DNA from: Hordeum vulgare subsp. vulgare
Taxonomy: Eukaryota; Streptophyta; Magnoliopsida; Poales; Poaceae
Assembly: GCF_904849725.1 (NCBI RefSeq)
Contig: NC_058519.1
Span: 361,181,974-361,245,973 of the forward strand
DNA length: 64,000 nt
Direction of reading: 5' to 3'
Part shown: positions 1-10,131 of the stretch, one piece after another
How the letters are laid out: each line of letters opens with the position of its first letter
How positions within the stretch are numbered: the stretch's first letter is position 1
Program-made: the position numbers and the translations under genes
The notes under the pieces: model-generated
What the model saw: only the letters and a program-made list of their open reading frames with translations
Told to the model about the DNA's origin: nothing
The model's database searches: none

Positions 1-1866
1 TAAGCACAAGAGCATTCTAAAAATTAAGGTTTTCTATATGTAGAGAAACAGGCAATCCAAACTTGAAATGATATAAGTGAAGCACATGAAGCATTCTATA
101 AATCAACCATGGAATATCTCATACCAGCATGGTGCATAAAATAAAAGTGAAAACTAAACACAAAAGATGCTCCAATATTTACACATATCGCGTGAACGGA
201 ACACAGACGAAAACATACTGATACTTGTTGAAGAAAGATGGGATGACTTCCAGGGAATACCCAAGCTTAGAGACTTGAGTCTCCTTGGATATTTACTTGG
301 GGTGCCTGGGTAATCCCCAAGCTTGAACTCTTGCCTCTCCTCCTGCTCCTCATATCGGGAACTCCCCGAACTTCGATCACTTCATCCACACAAAACTTAA
401 TAGAAAACTCATGAGATCCATTTGTATAATAATGCAAATTACTACCTTAAGTATTTTTGCAAACCCATTCATATTTTGTTTTTTCATTAAATCTACTGTA
501 ATATAACTTATCCATGGCTTGTACCGTCGATACAATCGATAGTTTCATCAAAACAAGCAAAACAATGCATCAAAAATAGAATATGTCAAAAAGAGGACGG
601 CCTGTAGTAATCTGAACATTGACCATACTTATTTAACTTACAAATTCTGAAAAATTAGGATAAAATAAATAAAATTCATAGTATTACTGTGTAAAAATTT
701 CAGAAACTTTCGACTTTCCAGTAAAATATGTAAACTCACACACTACGGCCAAAGTTTCTATTTTTGGACCGCACATACCAACAAGGAAACTAATCATTCT
801 AAAGGCAAATCTTGGAACATTATTTTTATATTACAATGATATTTATGCAAGGGGATAATTATTTTTTTTGGAATGTTTCTGTAATCAAGATTCATAATGT
901 TTCCATGGGCATGAACAAAGTTCAAGGCTAGCTCCCACTTCAATGGTGCTTGTCCTTCTCACTTTCACTTTATTTTTGAAAAAGATTTATGTTCCCACTT
1001 AATTTTATTTTGTTTTTCAATATTTTAAAATCACACAACATAAATAAGTGACCCTCTAAAACTACCGGAATATCTCCCTGACAGCCATTTCTTTAAAGCC
1101 ATTAAGTTAGGCATAGAGTCGTCAAGTGATGGATCCACCCGAATCCCAAGGTATATCAAAGCCAATTTTAATTAACAATTATTTGTAATTAAGTAGTGAC
1201 CACAAAGTTATATATATCATGTGACAATGAAGTCTAGCTCTCTTCTTATGCACTGGCATGTCCTAAAAGAACAATTCATTCACACAAAGTAAAGGCCAAT
1301 ATGCAGCATAAGTAGTTTCTTGCAATTTTATCGTGTTGGAAACATAAAGAGGTGAAGATTTGAATCCTCTCTCATATAAATTGCAAGTACTAGTAGCACA
1401 TGCATATTATATCCATCAAAATCATCATGTGAAATGGTAAAACAAAACCCATCAATTTAATCTTCAATAAGTGCAAACTTCTTCGATATAGTGTAGTTTG
1501 GAGAATTCAAAAATATAATAGGACTATCACGTGTGGGTGCAATAGAAACAATTCCATGCTTAACATAAGGAACTACAGTCAGTTCATCTTCATAAGCATA
1601 ATTCATATTGGCATCTTGGCCACAAGCATAGCAACATCAATTTCATCAAAATGGGACATTTCAAAAGAATCAACGGTATCATAGCATTCATCCTTCGGTA
1701 GGCAAGAAGGGAAATTAAACAATGTATGAGTTGAAGAGTTACTCTCATTAGAAGGTGGGCACGAGGAGCTAATCCTCTCTTCCTCCTTTTTTTCTTCGCT
1801 CTCCTCCTCATCTTTTTAATCTAATGAGCTCACAGTTTCAGAAATTTCTTCTTCCATAGATTCCTA

Positions 1867-2304
1867 CTAAATATTAATCTGTTCCAAGGCAGCCGTCATT
1901 CTTCCAATAAATTCATTAATATCATAATTGTATTCATAATTATCATAGCAATATTTAATTGTGGAAAAAAATTCAGATTTGTAAGGAACATCATCATACT
2001 TTTCAAGCAAAGAAGCAATTTCATAAGCACCTTTAAAAGTAACAAATTGTTCTATCCGTTCTACATCATAGTAATCATATATACTGTTAGCATAAGAAGC
2101 CAAGGTTTTATGATCATTAAATTCACATTGAAAGGGAAGGTGTAGACCCTTAATCTTGGAGCAACAAGTATAATCACATCTCAAACATGCATGCCAAGCA
2201 AACCAACACAAAGTTCTAGTTTGATCCCATAAGTGTTTCCCTTTTTGAGATAAGCGATAATGCCTAAAGTATTCACGTTGATCCAACTTTACTGCCGTTA
2301 TCAA
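1867..2304 (-). CDS. Uncharacterised 145-aa ORF at the gag position of A-left
   Basis: I do not recognise a named domain. The protein is rich in Tyr, Asp and Cys, with a conserved block LDQR.YFR.Y.L.QKGKHLWDQ near the start, then CLRCDYT, an F..CxFND block and SYANS.YDYYDVE. The same ORF is present in the plus-strand relative at 16952-17467, where most of these blocks are kept although the rest of both elements has decayed. It lies just inside the primer site, where gag would be expected. It lacks a CCHC zinc knuckle, so it is not a typical nucleocapsid. The start codon is the first in-frame Met and may not be real; a Stowaway MITE lies just upstream at 2338-2595. Confidence 0.45.
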   Translation of the reverse strand: MITAVKLDQREYFRHYRLSQKGKHLWDQTRTLCWFAWHACLRCDYTCCSKIKGLHLPFQCEFNDHKTLASYANSIYDYYDVERIEQFVTFKGAYEIASLLEKYDDVPYKSEFFSTIKYCYDNYEYNYDINEFIGRMTAALEQINI

Positions 2305-2337
2305 GTCGAATGAGGTTTATTCAGGATTATCAAAGTA

Positions 2338-2595
2338 TTCCCTCCGTTCCTATTTATAAGGTGTATTAGTTTTTTAAAAAGTCAAACGTTGTCCATGTTT
2401 GACCCAATTTATAGCAAAATATATGAATATTTGAATTACTAAATTTATAAAATATAAAAATATCTTTCTAGGAGAAACTAGTCATAATGATTTGGTATTC
2501 TAGGCATTGATATTTTTGTCTATAAACTTGGTCAAAGTTAGAGAAGTTTGACTTTTTGAAAAGATAATACACCTTATATTTAGGAACAGAGGTAG
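2338..2595. mobile_element. Stowaway MITE
   Basis: A 258-bp AT-rich element flanked by TA on both sides (2336-2337 and 2596-2597). The ends are inverted repeats of the Stowaway type: TTCCCTCCGTTCC on the left, and the reverse complement reads CTACCTCTGTTCC on the right. The match continues inward through the ATAAGGTGTATTA block. It has no coding capacity and depends on a Tc1/Mariner transposase elsewhere. It is inserted in A-left between the primer site and the ORF. Confidence 0.9.
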
Positions 2596-2799
2596 TATTA
2601 TTTAATATTTTCCACATAACGATCATCGAGGGTTTTAGGAGGTTCCCCATCTCCACGAGTAGAAAGTACCTCTATTTTTTTGGTGTTTCGTGTTCCATAT
2701 CCATAACTAAAGATATAAAACAACTAATAACAGGAAATAGAAATTACTTAGTTATAAAGCAAACAAGCACACACGAGAATATTCACCCCACGCTATTTG

Positions 2800-2817
2800 T
2801 CCCAGGCAACGGCGCCA
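2800..2817 (-). other. Primer binding site of A-left (tRNA-Asp type)
   Basis: On the minus strand the sequence TGGCGCCGTTGCCTGGGA lies 11 bases inside the LTR end. It is complementary to the 3' end of plant tRNA-Asp(GTC), the primer used by Athila-type Gypsy elements, with one mismatch to the ideal site. Confidence 0.85.
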
Positions 2818-2828
2818 GAAAAAGGTCT

Positions 2829-3269
2829 TGATAACCCGCAAGTGTAGGGGATCATTTGTAGCCTTTTTCAATAAGTAAGAGTGTCGATCCCAACGAGGAG
2901 CTACACGTGGAATGAATATTCTCTCATGTTCTATCGACCACCGATACAAATCTATGCGTGCAAACGCTTACTTTACCTAGAACAAGTACGAAACTATTTT
3001 GTAAAAAATTAAAGAGCAAGTAAATAGAAGTTAGGGGCTGTTTAGTACAAATATTTTTTGTGTAACGCAATAGAAATATTGTCCATAGGCAATTGAATAT
3101 AACATAATATATATTTATGATGTGCAATGAGGGAGAGGCGTACGTTAACACAATTTCCGTACTTCGATTATATGCACTTATGATTGGACCTCTAGCAAGC
3201 GTTTGCAACTACTAGAAATCATTAAGGTAAGCCCAACCATAGCATTTAACATCAAGTCATGTTTACTCT
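2829..3269 (-). repeat. 5' LTR of A-left, distal part
   Basis: Starts on the plus strand with TGATAACCCGCAAGTGTAGG, the inverted form of the LTR end that closes the A3 LTR at 16738 and 51908. It is collinear with the last ~490 bases of the A3 LTR (about 16250-16738) and is then cut by element F at 3270. The proximal part of the same LTR seems to be at 12493-13212. Confidence 0.8.
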
Positions 3270-3998
3270 TGAAAGGATCAATATGGTTGACTAGAGGGGG
3301 CGGGGGTGAATAGGCAACGACCACTTTTTAATTAATCTTAACAAGTTAGGGTTAGCAACATAAAGGTTCTCTAAAATGACAGCAAGGTGATGAACCTATA
3401 GGATGCTACCAACTATAAGCACTAAGGCAAGTAAGAGACAGTCAACATCAAAAGAAAACAGAATGTAAAGATTAGAGATAACCGCAAGTGGAACCAATGA
3501 AGACGAGGATGTGTTACCGAAGTTCCTTCCCTTTGACAGGAAGTACGTCTCCGTTGGAGCGGTGTGGAGGCACAATGCTCCCCAATAAGCCACTAGGGCC
3601 ACCGTATTCTCCTCACTCCCTCACACAATGCAAGGTACCGTTATTCCACTATAGGTGCTCTTGAAGGCGGCGACCGAACCTTTACAAACAAGGTTGGGGC
3701 AACACAAAGCTTCGAGGCTCCCAACAAGACCACGGAGCTTAACCATAATGGAATGTGGCTCCGAGGTGACCTCAACCGTCTAGGGTGCTCAAACAGCCAA
3801 GAGTAACAAGATCCACAAGGGATTAGTGGGGGAATCAATTTTCTCTTGGTGGAAGTGTAGATCTAGGCCTTCTCAACCAATCCCTAGGAAATCAACAAGC
3901 TTGATTGGCTAGGGAGAGAGATCGGGCACTTTTGACCTTAGGGAGAAACAATGGAGCTTGGGAGGTTCAAAGGTAGGGTTCTTGAGTAAGAAGAACCC

Positions 3999-4006
3999 TT
4001 TATATA
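3999..4006 (-). promoter_or_regulatory. TATA box of the F LTR
   Basis: TATATAAA on the minus strand, followed downstream by a short leader and preceded about 45 bases upstream by the hairpin array at 4053-4358. The position about halfway into the LTR is usual for the U3/R border. Confidence 0.65.
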
Positions 4007-4052
4007 GTGGGGGGGGAGAAAACCAACCGTTTTCCCACTTACAGCACGAGCC

Positions 4053-4358
4053 CAGCGGTACTTCCATGGCTGCAGCGGTACTACCGCTAAGCCCATGGTA
4101 GCGCAAAGATACAACCGGCCCAACCACCGCCAAGAAAGTCTTTGCAAAAAGTCTGACGAAGTACAGCCCCAAGGATGGCGGTACTGAAGTCCTGGAGCGG
4201 TAATACCGCTGACTAGGGGCGGTACTACCTCTGGGCCAGCGGCACTACCGCCAACTCTAGCGGTACTCCCGCTAGGGCTAGCGTTACTACCGCCAGCTTT
4301 AGCGGTACTACCGCCAGCTCCAGCGGTACTACCGCTAGGCCCAGCGGTACTACCGCTA
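4053..4358. repeat. Array of GCGGTAGTACCGC-type hairpins in the F LTR
   Basis: Around ten copies of an almost self-complementary 13-mer, GCGGTA-N-TACCGC, some degenerate, separated by short variable spacers (often AGCCC or AGCTCC). Each unit can fold into a 6-bp stem. It lies immediately upstream of the TATA box of the LTR. Related arrays are at 6510-6592 and 7183-7302. Confidence 0.85.
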
Positions 4359-4681
4359 GATGAGTATTTGCAAGATGAGAGAAACCAGAGATGGGAAAAG
4401 CTCCAAGGTTGCAGGGAAAGGGGATGGAGATAATGTGTGTGTGCAAGATTGATTCCACCCAAACCTTTGCAATACAGATCCTCTCTTAATAGTACGTCGT
4501 TCCTACGACTCAAAAACCACCAAAGAGAATCGTAGAAGACACCGTGCTTCTGTTCCGCGGAGGGTGCCGAATCGTCTTGTGCCTTTGTCATGTATTATCT
4601 GAAAGCTCAATGCACACGATTAGTCCATTAAGGTACTGTCATCAATCACCAAAATTACTTAGGCATAAATATGCCCTAACA

Positions 4682-5112
4682 ATCTCCCCCTTTTGGTGGA
4701 TTGATGACAATACCGGATTTGCACAGTAGAAAGCATGTGATCATAACGATAATTTAATAGAGATAATTGAAGAGCATATGACTCACAGCATATGATGAAA
4801 ATAGGTCTCGCAATAAAAACAAGTCTCACATCACACGTAGTAAAGATAGCAAATATGATCAAACCAAGTTCAAAGCCAAACACGATAAAGAGAAAGCAAA
4901 GCTAAAGCAAAGCAAATCCAGCTCGTAGACTCTCTCCCCCTTTGGCGCAAGACACCAAAAAGGGGGCACACCTAAGAGACAGGTGGCCACTCCTCATCCT
5001 CTTCATCCCCAGATGCATCCGTGGCATCCGGATCCTGCTCCTCCTCAATGTCCTCCTCAGAAGCCTCCTCCTCAGCACCAGACCCACTCCACCAGTAACC
5101 TTGAGCCCTCAT
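4682..5112 (-). other. F polypurine tract and 3' noncoding sequence
   Basis: The minus-strand tract CCAAAAGGGGGAGATTG directly adjoins the 3' LTR (4682-4694). A second G-rich tract, CCAAAGGGGGAGAG, lies around 4933-4945. Repeated polypurine tracts of this kind are a known feature of Sirevirus-lineage Copia elements. The rest is AT-rich and noncoding, with an acidic Glu/Asp-rich coding tail of the F ORF at its right end. Confidence 0.65.
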
Positions 5113-6379
5113 CTAGTCAGTCTCTGGAGTGATGTCGTCCTCTGAGCCGCTTGAGATAGCCACATCAAGGGTCCTTAAGACATGCTTGTGACTCTGACGG
5201 TTCTCCTTCTGGGCCACATCAGACTGATACTGTCCCTTGGCCTGCATACAGAAGAGAGTCTTCATCTGATCCTTCAGCTTCACAACCCAAGATGGCATAG
5301 CAAAAGAGCAGGTATGCGAAGCAGGTCCTCTTCCAGCAGCAGTCTCTGTGTCCGTATCCATGGGTTGAGAAGAAATTTATGGGTTGGCCCATTTGTCCTT
5401 TATATGGAGCTTGATAGGATCATGCACAAAATAGTCAGCGTGAATAGGGAAGGGATCTATCAGCTAGATATCGTGCCACCTCTTCTGAATATAGGCAAAC
5501 AGGTAAGGCCTTTGATGGGAACCTTACGGTTCATGATGCAATTCTAGAGCTCATGGAACATCACATGAGCTATGTCGAGAGGTGCAGTTTCCTTAGTCCT
5601 TGCCTCCTCACACAGCAGAAGCATCTCAGCCAGATGACCATGCACCTCGTCCTTGTTGCCAATACGAGGGAATAGAGAGTTGCGGAAGACCCGATGCATG
5701 ATATCCAGATGCGCTGGGATCACTCCTTTCTTGATGTAATGTTGTTGCAGCCTGTCCTTGGGGGTGGCAATAGACGAAGAAGGAGCATGAGGACGCATCC
5801 CAAGAGCATTTTATTCCCCCTGAAAGTCGACTTTGAGGAACTGCATGAACTCCGTCCAGGAACCAGTCAGCTGCTGATTACCGGTCACCCAGGTCATGGT
5901 GCGCTCGACATCAGGTTGAAAGTGAACAGTGACATAAAAATGGGCCACAATATCTGGATCAAAGTCCTGTCTGAAGGTGATGATATCTGTAAGGCCAAGC
6001 TTTTCAATCAAGGAGAGAGCCTCGCCAAATTAGTCCGGATTCCGCCGAAGGTGAGCGAGGTCAATCCACTGCAATGGGACAAATATCTTCTTGAAGGGCT
6101 TGATGATGTCACGATAGATCATGGCCTGTTCCCGTGACCAAACATGATCGACGTTCCTAAGATGAGCCTTGTCATCAACATAGGGATTTCAGGTGCGGAG
6201 TGCCAGAAAATCCTTAGGGGCCGTAGTGCGAACGTTGACCCCTTTGTTCTTGGTAGCAGTCTTCTTGAAGGACCTCTTATTAGGATTCAGACTGGAAGTG
6301 GTGGAACCTTCTGGAGCCTCTGGAGTGCGATACTGCTTGGGTTGGGTGTTACGTGCAGGATTCGAGCGATGACAGCCAC
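5113..6379 (-). pseudogene. Third-ORF-like protein of element F (broken)
   Basis: Minus-strand coding remains in several frames: 6189-6379, then about 5811-6190, 5544-5798 and 5113-5361. The break at 6189 looks like a single-base frameshift, and further stops follow at 5811 and 5544. The first part is basic and Ser/Thr/Pro-rich. The centre holds DIVAHFYVTVHF....MTWVTG, which aligns with the ILQFYATLHI....NTWV.DWMT block in the third ORF of element B (35600-35660, 47560-47625). The tail is acidic. I do not know the biochemical function; the domain belongs to the plant mobile/retrotransposon protein group. The protein has no RT or integrase motif, so F looks non-autonomous or is truncated on its 5' side. 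Confidence 0.6.
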
Positions 6380-6380
6380 C

Positions 6381-6989
6381 TGTGACACACAAGACACACA
6401 CACCAAAACGAGCGACAAAAGGAGTCATGGCAATGGTCAAAAAAATCATAAGAAGAAACACATATTGCCAGGAGAAATCAAAATAAAAAAAAAAAAAAAA
6501 TATCGTCCTAGCGGTAGTATCGCTCGCCCTGGCGGTAGTAACGCTGGGGCCCTGACGGTAGTACCGCCAAGCTGGCGGTAGTAGCGCTAGGGGGTTGACT
6601 TTTAGATCTGGATATATTTGAACCCACAAAAACTACTTGATTCGTTTCAAGAGACCCACGGCTAATAAATAAACTCATTACAAGAATCACCATAGCCCTA
6701 ACACATGTGGAACTTGAGATCATCTAGATGGAGACAAGCCTAGTCAATTGGATCCAAGTTTTAGATCAAATCCATGAGATGCATGATAAGAGCTACTAGA
6801 TCTAAAACATGGAGAACTAGGGCATGTCAAAATATATGCAATGAAGAACATAAGACCTAAAATCCCCTAAGATATCTCCCTCGTTCCATCCAAAAGCTAA
6901 GCACAAATCATATCCATGGATCCAAATCACCAAGCTCCTAACCCTAGAACCAAACACACCAACCTAGAGAAGAAGGGGAGGACCTTTAC
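6381..6989 (-). other. Predicted intron in the leader of the F ORF
   Basis: Reading the minus strand, a short first exon ending ATGGACGCCG is followed by GTAAAG (donor at 6988-6989). A pyrimidine- and GT-rich stretch ends in GTGTGTCACAG at 6381, just before the coding remains. The interval is AT-richer than its flanks and includes a 17-T run and the hairpin array at 6510-6592. Splicing is inferred from sequence only. Confidence 0.45.
6510..6592. repeat. Second GCGGTAGTACCGC hairpin array
   Basis: Four degenerate copies of the same 13-base inverted repeat as in the F LTR, inside the predicted intron of the F ORF. Confidence 0.75.
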
Positions 6990-7156
6990 CGGCGTCCATG
7001 GCACTTGACGGAGGAAGGAGGAGGGGAGCAAACCCTCCAACTGAAAGGAGAGGAGGGGCTCCACAGAGAAAGCTCTAAATGGGGGGAGTTCGGTGTAGAG
7101 GGAGAGAGAGCCACGACGAAGAAGAAGCAGGGCAAGAAAAATGGGCTCCCCCTCCT
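6990..7156 (-). promoter_or_regulatory. 5' leader exon of the F ORF
   Basis: GC- and CT-rich minus-strand sequence between the TATA-like box and the ATG at 6999. It has the composition of a plant 5' UTR, with TTCTTCTTCGTCG and CTCTCTCTCCCTC runs. The ATG is only four codons from the predicted splice donor. Not similar to the LTR of F. Confidence 0.45.
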
Positions 7157-7164
7157 TCATATAG
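7157..7164 (-). promoter_or_regulatory. TATA-like box upstream of the F ORF leader
   Basis: CTATATGA on the minus strand, about 160 bases upstream of the first ATG and about 20 bases downstream of the third hairpin array. Weak match on its own; the context makes it plausible. Confidence 0.4.
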
Positions 7165-7182
7165 TCCAAGGGGTGCGGGCTC

Positions 7183-7302
7183 AGCGGTAGTACCGCTGGG
7201 TCATAGTGGTAGTACCGCTACCCTGGCGGTCGTACCGCTCCCCCTGGCGGTAGTACCGCTAGGGTCCTAGCGGTAGTACCGCCGCCCTGGCGGTAGTACC
7301 AC
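7183..7302. repeat. Third GCGGTAGTACCGC hairpin array
   Basis: Six copies of GCGGTAGTACCGC or one-base variants at spacings of 20-25 bases. The array lies next to the TATA-like box at 7157, as the first array does in the F LTR. Confidence 0.85.
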
Positions 7303-7318
7303 TCCCCCTTGAGATAGC

Positions 7319-8741
7319 TGATAACCCACAAGTATAGGGATCGCAACATTTTTCGAGGGTAGAGTATTCAACCCAAATTTATTGATTCGACTCAAGGGGA
7401 ATCCAAAGAATATTCTCAAGTATTAGCAGTTCAGTTATCAATTCAACCACACCTAAAAGATTTAGTATCTGCAACAAAGTATCAGTAGCAAAGTAGGGTG
7501 ATAGCAACAGTAGCAACAGTAACCAGTAGCAGCAAAGTAACAGCAGTAGCAACAGAGTAACAGTAGCAGCAGTGACAGCAGTAGCAGCAAAGTAACGTAG
7601 CAAGGACCAGTAGTAAAAGACTCGTAGGCATTGGATCGGTGATGGATGATTATGCCGGATGTGATTCATCATGCAACAGTTATAACACGGAGAGATATGT
7701 AAATAGCTCCAGTTCGTCAATCTAATGTAGGCATGTATTCCGTATGTAGTCATACGTGCTTAGGGAAAAGAACTTGCATGACATCTATTATCCATCCCTC
7801 CCATGGCAACAGGGTCCTAACGGAAACTACGGGATATTAAGATTCTCCTTTTAATAAAGAACCGGACCAACACATTAACACATGGTGAATACATGAACTC
7901 CTCATACTATGGTCATCTCCGGGAGTGGTTCCGGCTATTGTCACTCCCGAGGTTGCCGGGTTATAACACATAGTAGGTGACTACAACTTGCAAGATAGGA
8001 TCTAAAACACACATATATTGGCAACAACATAATAGGTTCAGATCTGAAATCATGGCACTCGGGCCCTAGTGACAAGCATTAAGCATGGAAATGTAGTAGC
8101 AACATCAATCTCAGAACATAGTGCATACTAGGGATCAATCCCCGTCAAAACTAACTCAATTACATGATAGATCTCATCCAACCCATCACCGTCCAACAAG
8201 CCTACGTTGAGATTACTCACGAACGGTGAAGAACATCATGGAATTGGCGATGAAGGAAGGTTGATGATGACGATGGCGACGATCTCCCCTCTCCGGAGCC
8301 CAGAACGGACTCCAGATCTTCCCTCCAGATGAAGAACAGGAGGTGGCGGCGCCTCAGTATCATAAAACGCGTTGAACTCTTCTTCTTGATTTTTTTCCAT
8401 GCGAGAGGGACTAAATAGAGCAGGATTTGGAGGCGGTGGAGCGTCCTGGGCTCCACAAGCGTGACAGGCGCGGCCAGGGGGGCCCGCGCCTGGTGGGCTC
8501 GTGGGCTCACCGATCCACTTCCTGCGCTAATTCTTGCGCCACTATTTTTCATAAATTCCAGAAAAATTCTCCGTAAATTTTCAGGTCATTCCGAGAACTT
8601 TTATTTCTGCGCAAAAACAACACCATGGCAATTCTGCTGAAAACAGCGTTAGTCCGGGTTAGTTCCATTCAAATCATGCAAATTAGAGTCCAAAACAAGG
8701 GCAATAGAGTTCGAAAAGGTATATACGACGGAGACGTATCA
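7319..8741 (-). repeat. 3' LTR of Athila-type element E
   Basis: A 1423-bp LTR. The plus strand starts TGATAACCCACAAGTATAGG and ends GGAGACGTATCA; on the minus strand it therefore runs TGATACGTCTCC...GGGTTATCA, the usual ends of Triticeae Athila-type Gypsy LTRs. It shares only the two ends with the A3 LTR and is a different family. It has a polypurine tract on its right side, so the body of E lies to the right. On the left it abuts element F. Confidence 0.85.
7500..7602. repeat. AGTAGCAAC-type simple repeat in the E LTR
   Basis: Imperfect repeats of AGTAGCAAC, AGTAGCAGC and AAAGTAACAGC over about 100 bases. The long Leu/Thr-rich reading frame on the other strand is a by-product of this repeat. 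Confidence 0.8.
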
Positions 8742-10128
8742 ACTCCCCCAAGCTTAAAGCCTTGCTTGTCCTCAAGCAATTCAGTTGACAAACTGAAAGA
8801 GACAAAAGAAAAACTTTGACGAACTCTGTTTGATCTTGTTGTTGCAACTATGTCTAGCTCATATCTAGAGTTTCAGCAAGATCACAAGCAAACCACGTAA
8901 GAAAATGACATCTAGGTCTCACGGTAAACTCATATCAATGGCATAATCAACTAGCAAGCAAATAATAATAAGTCTCAAACGTCAACACTTCAAACAAAAC
9001 AATCATGAAGCAGTAGAACAGATGGTATCCAGCTAGCTCTTTCTGAGACCGCAAAACATAAATGCAGAGCACCTTCAAAGACCAAGGGTTGACTAAACAT
9101 TGTAATTCATGGCAAAGAAGATCCAGTCACAGTCATACTCAACACAGTTAAAAGCAAAGCATAAAAATGACAGCGTTGCTCTCTAATTGGTGCTTTTATA
9201 AGAGGAGGATGACTCAACAGGAATATAAATAGACAGGCCCTTCGCAGAGGGAAGCATTGATTTGCAGAGGTGCCAGACGTCAAGCTTTGAAAAGAGAGAT
9301 AATAATTTTGGGTGGCATGCTTTCATTTTCAACGCAATGACTAAGAGTTCTCAACATCTTCCACGCTACACATGCTATAGGTGGTTCCCAAACAGAAAAG
9401 TAAAGTTTTGACTCCCCCACCACCAATCAATCACACTCCATGGCTAGCCGAATCCTCGGATGCCATCCATACCAACATCAATCGAGGGGGAGTTTTGTTT
9501 GTAATTATCTTTTTGATTTGAGCATGGAACTCGGCATTCCAATTACCGGTCCCTTTCTCGTGAATGATAGTGAATAAAGACATATCGATGATAACAAGCC
9601 TGGCATGGAAGATACTGATAGCCCCGTGTCACCACATGAGCGGTTCGGGCATGCAAAACAGATTATTTCTTGAAGATTTAGAGAGTGGCACATGCAAATA
9701 TACTTGGAACAGCAGGTAGATACCTCATATAGGTAGGCATGGTGGACTCATATGGAACAACTTTGGGTTTATGGAAGTGGATGCACAAGCAGTATTCCTG
9801 CTTAGTACAAGTGAAGGCTAGCAAAAGTGTGGGAAGCGACCAACTAGAGAGCGAGAACAGTCATCAAAATGCATTTAGATTAACTAACATTGAGTGCAAG
9901 CATGAGTAGGAGATAAATCACCATGAACATGAATACCATAGAGGCTATGCTGATTTTGTCTCAACTACATGCGTGAACATGCACCAAGTCAAGCCACTTA
10001 AATCATTCAAAGCAGGACACCATCCTATCATACTACATCATAGTCATCTCAAAATTCATGTTTGGCATGCAAGACAAACCATTATAAGCTCCTAGATAAT
10101 TAAGCATGGCATCAGAAACTATGATCTC
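8742..10128 (-). other. E polypurine tract and 3' noncoding region
   Basis: The minus-strand tract AAGCTTGGGGGAGT (8742-8755) adjoins the LTR. The rest is AT-rich noncoding sequence typical of the long 3' region of these Gypsy elements. Small ORFs here (for example 9505-9693) show no recognisable protein. A Harbinger element is inserted after it. Confidence 0.7.
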
Positions 10129-10131
10129 TAA

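Larger units (their letters stand above)
1..2828 (-). mobile_element. Athila-type Gypsy element A-left, internal region (partial)
   Basis: Read on the minus strand this is the internal part of an LTR retrotransposon that continues past the left edge of the window. It matches, in inverted orientation, the internal part of element A3 (16739-21209): a primer site next to the LTR, one ORF of about 140 codons, then long AT-rich noncoding sequence. The stretch around 250-800 corresponds to about 18500-19100 of A3, including shared words such as the ATCGATAGTTTCATC region. No protease, RT or integrase can be seen, so the element is non-autonomous as far as visible. Family assignment (Sabrina/WHAM-like group) is from memory of such elements and is not verified. 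Confidence 0.75.
3270..4681 (-). repeat. 3' LTR of Copia-like element F
   Basis: A 1412-bp LTR running TG...CA. On the minus strand it starts TGTTAGGGCATATTTATGCC directly after the polypurine tract and ends CATATTGATCCTTTCA. Just before the end it has the run of C and CTCTAGTC that also closes the LTRs of element B, so the two families are probably related. A TATA box and an array of short hairpins lie in the middle. It interrupts the A-left LTR. The flanking 5 bases ACTCT (3265-3269) cannot be checked because the other end of F is missing. Confidence 0.75.

Noticed and set aside
3938..4591. A 217-aa ORF with GGSTA-type repeats on the minus strand
   Set aside because: The repeats come from the GCGGTAGTACCGC array in the F LTR, and the frame spans the LTR promoter region.
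7379..7753. A 124-aa Leu-rich, membrane-like ORF on the minus strand
   Set aside because: It is the translation of the AGTAGCAAC simple repeat inside the E LTR; no independent support.
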